64,000 bases of DNA from Lasiosphaeria ovina. Lineage: Eukaryota; Ascomycota; Sordariomycetes; Sordariales; Lasiosphaeriaceae. The DNA lies in the NCBI GenBank assembly GCA_033439765.1, contig JAULSN010000006.1:1054001-1118000 (forward strand). The letters run 5' to 3'. Position 1 is the stretch's first letter. Every line of letters starts with the position of its first letter. Shown here piece after piece: positions 44,267-56,765 of the stretch. Under the pieces are notes generated by a model. It searched no databases. It was not told where the DNA came from and saw only the letters and a program-made list of their open reading frames with translations. The position numbers and the translations under genes are program-made.

Positions 44267-45770
44267 CTTGGCGGCGGCAAGGCTCTGGCACTTGTGTTGA
44301 AAGGTGTGTTGAGCTGTTTGCGAAAGGAAGGAAACGCGAGCGCCGCTGTGTGGGGAAAAGGGAAGAGGTGGAATATATTTTCCTGTACGAGGGAAGGAGG
44401 GGTGAGTTATGAAGCTCGTGAGGGGCTCAAAGAATTTAGTCTAGGTAGAGCCTCGGGCAGGGTAGTAATGCAGTGTGTGAGGTAGTAATGTTGGGATGGC
44501 GAGGCTGTTGAGCCGCGTCAGACAGACACACTCAGGACGGGAAATTCTTAGATCCAACCCAGACTCAACCTGTCCAAGCAGACAGCTGTAATTGGACGGT
44601 TTCGAGACTTGGAAGTGCTGGGCAACACGACAGGTCACAAGCAGTGCAAAGCAGGGACGGACACGCAACCAGACGAAACAAACGACAGCAAAAGTGTCAA
44701 CCCACCGTTTCACTGTTTTGCTGCCGATTGCCTTGCGAAGCATGCGGGAGAGGGGGCAGCCTTTGGAGCGGCTGGGCTTTTTGCTATCGGTTGGTCGAGT
44801 CTGGAGGGAAGGAGGGCAGGTACCACTTACCTTAATTATGCGGGGCAACGGCACAAGCTGAAGTTAAGGTCATAAGGCTGCCAGTGTCAGATATACTTTC
44901 ATCCTAGGTTATCCACCTCATTCCAAGGTTATTTCCAGTGCCGGTAGATGCCCTATCTGTACAGTGGAGGGAGAGGCTGCTGCCTTGTGTCGCGAGGGTG
45001 TGCCCGATGATGCCACCTTGCCTCGCTACCTCCCACGGGAATGATGCTAACTCCAGCAGCAATTGGATGCACGGCTGTCTGCGGCCCAGAAACGTCCTGC
45101 AGCTTTGTTGTTCCGCCTTCCCGTTGGTTAATACCGATGTAACATCCATATGGAATGAATCATGAATAAGATAGGGCCCCAGGCAACCGCTCCAATGCAC
45201 CACGTCTAATATTTCAGCTATGACTCCAAATATAAGCGAAGGTATACTCACATCTGATGCAGCATGTAAGTCGAGTTAATACGAAAGTGTCTTTCTCTCC
45301 TATTGGCCCTTCAGCAGCAAGTTTGTTACCAGTATCTAGGTTGGATACCTACCCGACCTCTTGGGAACAGGGGACGTCGGCCGCCGTTTCCAGGCCAGGG
45401 AGCCCCTGTCTTGGCCTTGTTACTGATGCGGGGCCCGGGAGGATTCCACCTCAGCCCCCACGCGTTCCCCAAAGGTCCACAACACCTCAACTCACGACTA
45501 AGCTATCTTACCTCCCGTCACTGCTCAGACAAACTTTTTTATCGGCCTTTTCTTTCCGCTGCGTAACTACATCGCCACCATGCTCAACCAAGTTGCCTTA
45601 CCTAGCTGGCGTACGGAAGATATTGAGCCGACAAGTGAGTTAGTTATGCTTCGAAAGTCCTATAAAGTTAGCCATCTGCTTAAAGCTCTTTGTTTCCCTC
45701 AAACCCTTCCGTTTCCAAAAGCCTGAGTTGAGTTTCAGTCTCCACCTTCAGTTAAGAGCCCCTCCCGAAA
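44267..45770. other. Intergenic, divergent flanks
   Basis: 5' flank of the 796-aa gene and 5' flank of the FHA-kinase relic. No gene supported; open frames lack domains. Confidence 0.45.
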
Positions 45771-47270
45771 ATGGTTGATCCAAACTTAATCGCTTGCATC
45801 TACCCATATGACAGTCTTCTTTATGCGGTTGAGACAATCAACATGCGCGAAAACCAGTCTCGCCGGATCGTGTGTCCAGAGACGGAGTCTCAAAACCTTA
45901 ACATGTATGGCGGATATTATGCCCTGGAGCTGCGATTTAACGAGGCGCCGGGCCCTAGTAAAGGCCAAGGATTCGTCTTTGGAACAAATCCGGACAGCGA
46001 CATCGTCCTGCCGAGGAGTAAATGTCTCAAGGGTGTGTGGAGCACCCGCTGCGCCATATCTTTTGAAGACCGGGACCGGCTCACTCTGAAAGATCTTGGA
46101 AAGGGAGACGGAATCGCCGTCGTGTATCCCGGCCGCGTGGAAAACCCCGAATTGGGGATCCTTAGAGACATACTACCAGACAGCAGCGCCAGCGCCAGCG
46201 CCGGCGCCAGTGCCGGCGGTAAGTATCCCCTGGTTGTTATGTTGCATCGAGACCTTAAGTTCTACATAATGGTCTCAGACCACGACGTGGATTCTGCTCT
46301 GCACAAAGGGAATGTTTCGCGTTTCTGCATGGCTCCCCTTTAAAACCCCCCAGCATGGAACAACCAGATGAAGGACAACCGATGCCAGGAGTATCCACCC
46401 AGCCGCAAATCCGGCCTGCTGACAATGCCATACTGCTTGGGGATAGGTTGCTCGGCAGAGGGAGATATTCGGAGGTCTTTCGGGTGTGGGATGTTAGTAC
46501 TGGGATCCAATACGCTTCCAAAATGCCCCTTAGACCGAGCCACCTTGACCGATTGGAAGCGAAGCTGAAACTTTGCAAACGCTACGTCACGTAAGTCATA
46601 GCTATGAACTTTTGTTTGTAGCAAAAATGAGAGGAGAAAGAAAGTAGAGACTAACAGTTTCTTACTTTTTCGGCCAGTCACATATCATTAGCCTCATAAA
46701 GCCTTGGGTGCAGGAAACAATAACCATGCCTCCGTTCTTCGTCCTCGAGTATATGCCGCTGGGAACGCTCAAGTACCAACAAGAGACGAAGGCACTATCT
46801 GTTGACGAAAGCTTAGGGGTCCTCTGTCAGGGGCTATCAGCTCTGCAGTATCTGCACGGCCGCAGCATATCGATCCTCTGCATGTCAGGCTCCCAGGTTT
46901 CGGCCACGCCGTTGAGACGACTGAATGTTTGACTGGAGTTGACAGATCGCGGTGTTACGCTGCCCCTGAAACCTTCGATAGATGCCAACTCTACAATTCG
47001 GCTGTCGATATCTGGTCTCTCGGGGTGGTAGTCCTGGAGTGCGTCCATGGACTCCCAAGCGTCGATTATCCGCACTCAATTCATGATGGACAGAGATGGA
47101 GTGCAGAAGTCGTACAGTTCGCGCAAGCCTGTGCTCGGGCTCCGGGCTCGGGCCTAGCTTCTTTCTTGCCCGATGCCATGATAGTGTTGGAACCGAAATT
47201 GCGACACTCGGCCCGGCGCTGTTTGGAGCAGGCCAAGGTGATCAACGAACCATCGCCCAGTGCTCAGTAA
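45771..47270 (+). pseudogene. FHA-domain protein kinase pseudogene without catalytic loop
   Basis: From ATG 45771 the frame shows an FHA domain (GQGFVFGTNPDSDIVLPRSK, CAISFEDRDRLTLKDLGKGD) to a stop at 46341. Shifted by one base at a C/A homopolymer, the kinase begins: LLGDRLLGRGRYSEVFRVWD (Gly-rich loop) and ASKMPLRP (Lys). A GTAAGT...GACTAAC...CCAG intron (about 46592-46678) leads to HIISLIKPWVQETITMPPFF, VLEYMPLGTLKYQQ and LQYLHGRSI. There the next recognisable residues are DPLHVRLPGFGHAVE in another frame, so the HRD catalytic loop and about 14 codons are gone, and the DFG Asp has become Gly. RCYAAPETF (APE motif) and VDIWSLGVVVLECV complete the domain. Related intact fungal proteins are Rad53/Cds1-like or CAMK-type kinases with an N-terminal FHA domain. 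Confidence 0.75.
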
Positions 47271-48309
47271 TTCGACATAATGTCTCATACAAAGAAGTTA
47301 TATAAAAGTACGAGCTCAGCTGGTTTGCCGATACAGCCGGGCTCTCAATGAGAGACTGAGAGTTAACGCAACCAAGGGGAACTCAGCTCCCCGTTGCGTA
47401 ATGTGAGACTTTTGAGCGGTGCGCTGCTCTTCTATCGTATGGGCTGGGCTGTAGACGGACACAGAAATGAACGGCTGAGTGTTGGTTGCGCAGCCGTGTA
47501 ACAATAAGGGCTCCGATGGGCGGTAGTGTGCGGTATGTGGTGTGTGGTATGTGGTGTGTGATGTGCGGTGATGTTGCCAGATATATTCCGTAGTGCTAAG
47601 TGTAAAAAGACGAAAACGAGAAGGGAGCGGATGACAGCCCGCGGGATCGGGTCATCGTGAAGCATTCCACTCCACTCGAGGTGGTTGGAGAAGGACCGTG
47701 TCACGAATCGGAAGGCAGCCATTCCAGACCGTTCGAAGCTTCCTGCCAAGCCTCTTCCCCACTCGTCACCCAGTTTCGCCTTGCGCCAAGAGCACCCCGC
47801 ACCCGAGCTTGCTGCGGCGCAAGCTCTACACGTGTAGCTTCACCCCCTGTCAGCATGTATCGGGACTAGTGCAGCCTACTGAAAGCCGGGCCAAGTTGGT
47901 CGCGTGCCTTTTCCCGTTCCCCTTCGCTCCTCCCTTGCACTCTCGGACGTCAGTCCATTTCTTATTTTGGAATATGATACTTCTATGACCTGACCCGTCT
48001 CTTCTAGTCGGGGCAATCTTCGATCTTATTCCTATCTTTTCGCCTAACTTCAGCCAGCTTACCTACTGTTTGTCCAATCCGTGTTACGAGGAATGCTATG
48101 ACGCCGTTAGTGAAGAGCTGTTAATACCCAATTATTTGTTTTCTTTCCTTTTCTGCTCCGTTTTCGAATTCCCCCCGCCGCAGACGGGAGACAAAGCGTT
48201 CCATGCAATTACTACAACATACCGCACCCTAAACAAATTCTTCATTGTTCTTGTGCCTGAGACCTATCAATCCCTATCACATCTCTACCACACCTTCCCA
48301 ACGCCAGCT
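47271..48309. other. Intergenic, no supported gene
   Basis: GT-rich simple sequence near 47528-47570. The last few hundred bases are pyrimidine-rich and likely the promoter and leader of the next gene. Confidence 0.45.
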
Positions 48310-48763
48310 ATGGAGCATTCTAGAGGCTCGACGATGCCCAGTGCCGCGAGAAGGTCCACTGCTTCGGCCCCCTCGCCGTTACGACCTCTCCTGTAAGTCC
48401 CTGGATATTTCACAGAGCGGTTACCTTACCCGGGCTTCCACACCCTCCCTTTATCCCTCCCTACACCAACCCCTTCACCTCTTTGGGGGTGTTTCTTACC
48501 CCTGTAATATCAGATTTACCCATCCCTTTTATTCTCATTTCCACCTTTTATCGCTACCCCCCACGCGATGCCCCCACCTACCTTTACTCACACTCCCCCA
48601 ACCCACTAGGCGCCGGCCAGGCGTCATCGCCCTCGGGTTCGCCGTCGCCGGCCTCGGGCTCGGCTTCAAGCACATGGCGACAACGATGCGCGAAAACGAG
48701 GCGGCGCAGAAGAACGCCGGCGGCCGCTACGTCAGCGTCGACCGGAGCGGCGGCGGTATCTAG
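48310..48763 (+). CDS. Small 78-aa membrane protein, probably mitochondrial
   Basis: Exon 1 48310..48392, intron 48393..48609 (GTAAGT donor, CACTAG acceptor), exon 2 48610..48763, joined in phase. Arg/Ser/Pro-rich N-terminus (SAARRSTASAPSPLRPLLRR, no acids) is followed by one hydrophobic segment GVIALGFAVAGLGLGF and a polar tail ending GGRYVSVDRSGGGI. The layout is that of a mitochondrial inner-membrane small protein, and the C-terminal YVSVDRSGGGI looks strongly conserved in ascomycete homologues as I remember them. Function unknown to me. An internal ATG (48334) is an alternative start. Confidence 0.65.
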
Positions 48764-49771
48764 AAAGGGTAGACATAGCTCTGCACTTTGCTCTCTACCC
48801 CGGCCATTCCATAGGGGGCCTGCTATTCTCTGAGGAAGCTCATATCACGACAACGGCCGCTGCATAGCGCGTCCACCTTTTTGGATCTCTGCCTCTTATT
48901 CTTGTATCGCTGTGCGTTTGTTTGTTCTTTTTCAACGGGTAACCAACTTGGCGAGGATGGGAAGGGTCACTGGGTGTTTTCAGCTTGGGAAAGAGAAAGA
49001 GGTTGGTCTTTACAGCACTGGTTAGCATAGAACAAGACTGGATAGGGGCAAAGGTATCCGCCACTCAAAAATGAGATAAAATGGACGGGGGTGGTCCAAT
49101 GACAAAGAAAACCGGTGTTGCTTTCCCCAGTATTTGTTTCCATCTCTCTTATCTCACAAAACCCGTAGGAGTCAGTTACGTAGTCTTAGCTAATCCTAAC
49201 TCGTTTGCCTTCATAAAATGGCCTCTACAGGGTTGTAGAGCAAACAGTTGTGGCCCGGGTTTCTACCTCATTCATATGCAACCAGGTTTCCGGAAGTGAG
49301 CCTAACTGCTCTGACACTGAGCAAGCGACAATACTGTCAGATAGACATAACTAAGCACACAGTGGGAAATACACTAGAACCATAGTTGTCACAAGAATGG
49401 TCGCCAAAGCACCTAAATAAATAAAAAAGACAGCTCATCCTTTCTATCCCGATCCAATTAGCAATATCCGGAAGACCGTAGGCAGAAAACAGACAGCGAG
49501 ATACAGTGGTATTTTCATCACCCATCCTGGAACGATGAGACGCCTCCTAATGCACCAAGCCACCCGCCCAACCATTAACCACCTAATAACCAACTAGCCT
49601 ATCACCCGCTGGTACACATGCAGAGATATACACAAAACGCACATACAGGAGGATGTAGTATAATGACCCAGAAGACAAGGAAATGCCAATATCAACCGCC
49701 TCCAAACCAACCCAAACCAACCCAAACCTAGGCCCTAGTCGGGTTAAATTGAAAATATTGCTCTTCCACCC
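48764..49771. other. Intergenic between convergent genes
   Basis: 3' flanks of the small protein gene and of YVC1. Short direct repeats CAAACCAACC near 49705-49725. No gene seen. Confidence 0.5.
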
Positions 49772-52700
49772 TCAAAAGGAATTTCCTTTCTCCGCACTGA
49801 AATGCCCGAGCCCGACAAATCTAGCCTCGTCCTCGCCATCAACATCACCGGGAGAACTAACAGAGTCCAAGATGGCTTTGGCCTTTCCCTTTCCCTCGGT
49901 GGTTTGTGTAGGTTGAGTCGGGTTGTCATCAAGATCGGACTCCAGCATCCCCAGGTTTGACCTACGCTTAGGGCTTCCTGATTTTGATGTCCTCGTTCTC
50001 CGTATGTGTCGACGATCGTGGCCTGCAACTTCAATTATAGCTGGGCCCGCTGAGCCCGTAGAGACCGAGCCTGGCCCGCTTCCTCCTGTTGATACCTTTG
50101 GCTTTCTGCTACCGCCACTGCCATCGTCCCCCGAATTGTGCGCCGTGCTTGGCACTGTGCTGCGGAGAACTCGCATCTCGCGCACCACGTCACCGAGGCT
50201 CTCTTCGAGCGTCTTCATTTTTGCGAGCATCAACCTACTCATTCGGTTGCTGTCACCTTGGGCGCTCTGGCCGTGCATAGCTGTTGCCATGACCATCTGG
50301 GTGTTGAAACTCGAGGGTACCGCCCCAAAGGCATCGTCCGAGGCCGCAGCCTCAATTATGTCAGATGAGACGCCACCAAGATCAACAGAGGACTGACGCC
50401 TGATCGGCGACTTCCTGGCGGGGATGTCGAGTGCCAAGGTTGCACGGTTTGGGACATTGCGGGCCGTGTCTCGGGGCGGTAAGGTCGGGTGCGGTCGTGA
50501 AGGTAGATAGAGCGAGCGCCGAGGCGAGCGACGTCCCGCACCACCCGTCGTCGGGGTCGCGGCTGGTGTCGGCCGGGAACTGAGGGGGCGAGACCTTGGG
50601 TGAGAAGCCGGTCCTATGGAAGCCGAGGATGAGCTAAGCGGCCTACCATGTTCCTGCGGCGCGTACAGAATGGTATTTGTGGATAAGGTCCGGCTGTGTA
50701 ATGCCCGCCGAGATGGTCCCGGCCGAGGAGATATCGGCGTCTTGGGGTGCGGCTGTGCCGAAACTGGCAATGCAAGCTCCGCGTTGCTAAACCGAGTGGC
50801 AACTGGAGTTGTGAAGTAATCCTCTGCTATAGCATGTGTCGAATCGTTTTGTCCATCCCCTTGGTTGTTGGTTGCATTGTCTTCCTCGTCCTCATCGTTT
50901 GTAACAAGCTCGTCATCGCCGTCAGCTTCGCCGTCTGTGTTGTCCTTCACCCTCGCCGCGTAGTCAAACCGCGCAATACCGTCATTATGAAAGACACGCC
51001 CAGAGCCCCTTGGGTGTGCGGCGTCCGAGAAGAAATCGGCCGGGTCGCTAGCCGCCGACCTTACGTCTGAGACTTTTCTTGGGTATTTCCTTGGCTGTTC
51101 CCGAGCCATGCTCAACCTCCTCTCCCATTCATTTGCTACCTGGCTGTCGATTGTTGAGTAATCACGGGGCGAGTTGAAGCCGCCGTCATTCTGATCCATC
51201 CATGTCCTAATGGCATTTTGCGTCTTCCACCGCTCGTTTCGCCTATGTGTCCTCAGTGTGGCAAAATCAGGAGCCCTCCGGAATACCTCGTCCAGGGCGC
51301 GATCCTTCTGGAATCCAACCACTGATTCTTCTCGTAACCGAACACTGGGGCTGAAAAAGGCTGCCCTGCCTGCCGGATCCGAGAGAGAAATGCCTCGCTG
51401 ACGAGTCCGGCCTGGATGATCGACAAGGTCCGTGGGCTCGTAAATGTACGGGGCTAAAAAGTACTTCTCGTAGACATATATGCAGAACAGTAGTGGGAAA
51501 TGAGTGACCTTGATCACTGAGCGGTTCAGCCACACGAAGTGTTCTAGGGACATGCAGTACCTGAGCGGTATGAACAGCCACGCAAAGATGTTCCCGGGTG
51601 CAATATAGGAAAAAAGGGCATCATTCTTCACCATGGAGATGGTATTGATGGCGAAGAGAAACCTGGAAGTGTTAGCACTACGAGTTTCTGGGAGCTTACT
51701 TGTGCGATATGACGTACTGGTGCTCCTGAGTTGCGTTTGACGCGATCGACATGAAGGAGTTGGTTAATACCGTGATAAGGATGGTCCTAGCGATCCGAAT
51801 TAACATCTCCAGAAACCAACGGCGGGCCGAGCACAACCACTTACACGACGACGAAGTGGCAAATGATGAGAAACAGGCCCATCAGCAGTTTCCCCATCCA
51901 GTTGTAAGACGGCCATCTAGGAAAGTGGTTAGCAAGTTTTCAACTTCACATAGTGGCCCGCGTGTTGAACTCACACTTCCCAGGCAGCCGGTGTGAAGCC
52001 CATAAGGATTTGAAATATCTTATAAGCCACTAGAACCGGGTCATTCTCGTTCTTGGAGAGAGTGAAGAAGACAAAGAAGCCACTACAGCAGACCATGACA
52101 AGGACGAAGACGGCGGCCAGGTCAATCGCCATCAGTCGGAAAGCGATCAGGAGCTGCGAGAAATACTGGTAGTGATCCAATACACTGAATATCCTGGGGA
52201 GTAAGAGGATCGCATTGGCCGCTAGCACGTCGTAGGCGTTTTGATTCCATTTATGAGGATCAAGAAGGAATACGCCATAGATTCGCATGCAGTAATACAC
52301 GATCAGAAGCAGCAAGATGCCAAGATCGAATATGTTCCAGAAGCTCATAATGTATAGGGAAAAGCCTTGTTCGTTGAACCCCACGATCTCGTCCAGCATA
52401 AAACCGGCGCTCCAGAACCAGAAGACAAGTTCTAATGTGGTGATACGACTGGATCTCTCAACCAGGACAGCGAGGAACAGACAGATCAGCACGGCTAGAG
52501 AGCAAGTGGACAGAATCTGGCGGTAGCGGGGGACGCGCAGTCGGGACAGCTTGAAGAGGGATGCGTCCCGGGGATCGTACAGGGCCACCGATCTCCGGCC
52601 TGGCGACAAAGGCTGGAAATGGACGCGCTCTTCCTTTGGCTGGGGACCTAGCAACGGCGTCCTTGCATTGCTCTGACGCCGAGACGGAATGCTCCCGGCG

Positions 52701-53650
52701 GCAGTGTACACAGAACCCTGGCGGTGGAGCTGATCTGCAGCAGAGTAGAAGCTAATGGCGCCGTTCCAGATGGCATCCAGCTGCTGCACCACCAAGGGGT
52801 GGGAGAGAAAGCGCTTAGCAGAGGCGCGGATGGCAACCTCGAGGGTCGAAGTCCGGAGGGCGGCCGACTTTGGCTTAGCTGCCGGAGTGATTGGAGTTTG
52901 CGACCCTGAGATGCCCTGGAGAGGATAAAAGTCATATGAAAGGGCGTCAATAAGCTCACGGGTTGTGTATTCCTTGAGCAGCTTGATAGCCAAGAGCTCG
53001 CAAACCTTGGCCCTCGTGCTGCTCGTGCCAGCATTGCCCGGGTTCATGTGGCCCTCCTTCTCGAACTGCAAGCAGTTCACCATCAAGGCGTAGAGGGTGC
53101 CCCTAGAAAAGTACTGTGTGCGGATTTGCTGTTGCATAGGCTTGACCAGAAATTGGGATACCTGGGGGGACCGGAGCTGGTCCCAGGTCAGCGTAGTTTC
53201 AGTTCTGGCTTGCACCACGACGCGAATAGCATGTGTCATGCTATATATTGGCAGCGAATCTGAGAGGCAATGGTCAGCAAGAGTCCCGCCTCGGCCGGCC
53301 GCCAGACGGCGAATAGAATTATGAGATGTGGTACCGAGATGGCCAGCAGAGAAGAGGGGCAAGACGCCCGAAGGCTGGGACAGGCCATCCTCGTCTTGCT
53401 CGACGCGATTGCCGGTCTGGTAACTCGGCTGCCCGGCGTCATTGGACGCTTCGTCGTCGTCGTCCCCCTCGGTAAAGTCTGCAGTGGCATGGCGGTGCTG
53501 GTTATACTCGCTGGCGGTAAAAGGGCGGGCCCGGAAGTCCATGTCGTGTTCTACGTCCCCGCCGTCCCCGCCGTCCCCGCCGTCCCCGTCGCCGTCTTCA
53601 CCAATGCGCGGGCTGCCGCCTGTAAAGGGTCGCAGAAGTGCGGACAGCAT
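49772..53650 (-). CDS. YVC1: YVC1-type vacuolar TRP cation channel
   Basis: Five exons in phase: 53650..53335, 53259..51975, 51916..51845, 51786..51700, 51662..49772; 1216 aa. The 75-nt first intron is in frame and hidden; removal makes GHLDSLPIYS. Domains: acidic N-tail; a helical cytosolic part (QARTETTLTWDQLRSPQVSQ); a membrane region with about six segments (ILSTCSLAVLICLFLAVLVE to FVLVMVCCSGFFVFFTLS), a pore-like ILMGFTPAAWEV, and the last segment LLMGLFLIICHFVVVTILIT followed by VLTNSFMS; then PLRYCMSLEHFVWLNRS and a long Ser/Pro-rich C-tail. Yvc1 releases calcium from the vacuole in response to osmotic stress (family knowledge). Intron 4 is only 37 nt. The start is the first in-frame ATG; a GTG lies at 53701. 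Confidence 0.9.
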
Positions 53651-56600
53651 TCTCCGGACGGGCTTTTGCGTGCCCACGCGCGTCACTGGCGACGTGCACA
53701 CGCCATTGGAGCGAGGAGAAGAATCAAGAAAGTGGGCAGCTTGGTGGTGCTTTTTGATCGGTTGATGCGACCCGGAACCCTCGAAATGGATTGCAATCGA
53801 TTGTAGTCCTGCCCGCCTAGGGAATTACCGTCGGTACAGTACTGTATTGTACCTTAGCGTAAGACAAACAGCCCAGCCAGCCCAGCCTCCACGGGGATGG
53901 GATGGGAATGGAATCTGGGATGGGATGGAACTCGACGAGATGGTGGCCCGCTCCCGCTGTTGAGGCGCCTCGATTGGAAAAATTGGCCAGGCCGGCCTAG
54001 GCGGCACCAACGCGATCCGTCGACAGCTACCTAGGTGCTATCTCCACTCTCAAGCTTGACTGTGGGAATCGGCAAGAATGGAAGGGGCCGGGAGAGCATG
54101 CTTAAGTACGTCGTAACTCGTAAAATCCCTAGCTCACGTCATTTGAATCCTACCTATCTCACAACCGCTAGAGTTGTGAACCTCAGATGCTTGGGAAGCT
54201 GCGACCACATGGGCTGCCCTGGGCTGTTGACGAAGTCGAGGAAAGAGCCCCGAAGGCGGCTTGATTGCCAAGGGGCTGGGGGCCCCTACCTCTTTTACAG
54301 CAGCACTTGTCAATACGTTCCACCGCACAAAGTACGGATACTGGACCTTAGGTTGTGGCCTCTATGACTATTAAAGTCGGCACTCCCAATGGATGCCAAA
54401 CCGAACATCAACTTCATGTATTGTCGGCAGCCCAACTACCTAGTTATAAGCCGCCTGATTTGCCCATTTATGCCGCCACCGCGCGAGCCGATTTGAACTT
54501 CGGCGGGCGCTCTGACGAATAGGCAGGGCGTATTGGCATGGCAGCTCCTAAGGTTCTCTGCATATGCAGCGATTCTCTTGAGGGGTGGACGCCTGCAAAG
54601 CATTGGACAGCAATCTTCGCAAACCAAGGTATGTAAGTACCTGACCAACCCAAGCTCGCCCTTGAGCGGTCTGACTTCGATCGAGAATGCCCACCTGGGC
54701 AGCCTGCCTCGACTCACTGCGCACAAGCGACATCTCGATTCGATGGAAGGCTGGGTTGTTGTTTATCCTACTGCCCTGAATATCTGACTGAGTAAGTAAC
54801 CTCTGCCACCCCACCCTCTCCCCACACTACATTTTCTACTCAAGAGATGCTTTATCTTGGACACGCGGGATGTCGGCATCAGAAAAGAAGTTGCCGGCAA
54901 GGTGACCAGGCGCATGATCATTTTTCGGTGGACGGTGAATTCGCAGGTCACTGTTTGGGAATGGGCAGCCGCAGGCATCCCTTAGCTCAGTCCCACCCAC
55001 ACCCTAACGGCGGGAAGCGAGACACGACCCCACCATTGGACTCGGGCCAGGCGGGCATCATGATAACGACTTCTGACTCGCTCGATGAGTCCTCGGAAGT
55101 TTAGGCTTCTCTTGCGCTGGCATGAAACCGGCAGGAACAGTCTCGACAGCAACTAAATAAGGCGATTGCGGAGCCGTATTTTCAGTGCTTCCATCAATTC
55201 CCATGAGTGTTGTGATCCAAAGGTAGCGGACACCTGTGGAAAAGTGATAGAACCGCCACGCTCACGACTGAGGTGTGAGGACACCGTTGTGGGGGTGTGC
55301 CCCCTGGGGTAGCCCCCCTTGGGGGGCACTAACAAAGAAACACCTACACCGCCTAGCCAGAAATGTCGCCATGGCTGGGATGCCCACCAACCTTGGACGC
55401 AAGCAAGACCTGCGTTGAAACATGAGATGCTTCCGTCTCACCCCTCGGCTAGTGTTGCCAGGAATGAAGAGTCTTATCTATGCAACCTCGAATATGCCGA
55501 CTCTGGAAAGCGCGACACGCATACCCGATCTAGACCCGTTGGGAAGCCAATTTCATGATCTGAACTTTTATCTCTCTTGTTTTTGTAGCCCGACTCCGGA
55601 GACTACGCCGCCGACGGAGAACCGAGCCGGAGCCGATGCTGACCCACTATTATCGGAGTGGGGCATCCGGCACCGGGCTGGAATTAAGAATATGCTCGCG
55701 GGTTGCGGCGCCAGGAGGTAATTAACGTTTTACAATGGGAAAAACTTAATTTGTCCACACCACGTAATGCAGCGTTTCCTTGTATGTAGATAGGTGACTC
55801 CGGCGGAGTAGTTCATAGGTTGTTTGCTGTCATCAAGCGTCCGAAGATGGTTCGGAATCTCATTTGAGTCGTGGCGGGGCGCACCTCGAGATGACAATAC
55901 AAAACTGCATGTCTAAAAAGAATGCCCAGTCACAAAGGCCGAGTGAAAGTGTCGTCCTGCAGATGCTGTTTGTAACCATGCGTGTATCCATTTTTGCTAC
56001 TTGATATATCCAAGGACGCATTGCCCCCGCATCGTCACGGCTTGAGGACTGAGGAGGTAATTATGTGCAAATGTTTCCCATCTGAACATTATTCTGATAT
56101 TGTTGCTTGATGGAAAAACCTGCTTGTTCTGGCTCTCGTGATTATTGTATATTCACGCTTCCATTAAACCCCCTTAACGATCTGAAGACAAATACATTAG
56201 GTCGTTACTCGGTAATGTCTGGCCAAAATCCTGGGTCCTCGGCCCAACTGGGTTTAATTAAACACTGTCATTTTGGCCCGTCACACACCCGCCTCGCTGG
56301 ATTGGACTGCTGCGGGCGAGTAGTGAGGTGATTGGTCAAAATCGGCAGATTCTCTCCAACTTGGGCAAGCGCAGTCGGAGCTTGAAGCGAACATGGGTCC
56401 ACCCCGCAGCAGTTGCAACTGCCCTGCCACCAAGCCAAAACTGCCCTGGAAAAGTTTTTGATGCGCCAGACTGGGGTGCTGTGGTGGCGGATTGGCGGGG
56501 CAAGTTCGATACAAATTCTTTCGACCACATTTTCCACCCTCGTCCTCGAATCATACACAGCAACAGCTTGTGCAGAGTGTTTTCGAGATTGGACCATGAC

Positions 56601-56765
56601 GATTGCCAGGTGATCAACTTCCGGCAATATCCAATTCCTCTTTGCGCCTGCACTGGGCAACTTGTTGAGCTCTCGATCCACCGCAATCTTCATATTTCTA
56701 GCTGTCCCAGACTCACTCCCGGCAGCGCCTCTGCGCACCCTCTGCCCGTTGCGCCCCCAGTCGCC
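53651..56765. other. 3.1-kb divergent intergenic region (YVC1 / URA2)
   Basis: Promoters of both divergent genes should lie here. There is a GC-rich hairpin cluster at 55297..55329 and a TTTAATTAAA box near 56253. The URA2 frame is open from 56328 in frame with ATG 56766, but the intervening part has no homology to the family. No further gene supported. Confidence 0.45.
55297..55329. repeat. GC-rich nested hairpins
   Basis: GCCCCCC-TT-GGGGGGC is a perfect hairpin at 55312..55327, nested inside a GTGCCCC...GGGGCAC pair at 55297..55329. Confidence 0.7.

Noticed and set aside
56328..56765. 146-codon extension upstream of the URA2 ATG
   Set aside because: The family starts at about MAAIIYRP; the upstream part shows no conserved sequence and is probably 5' UTR.
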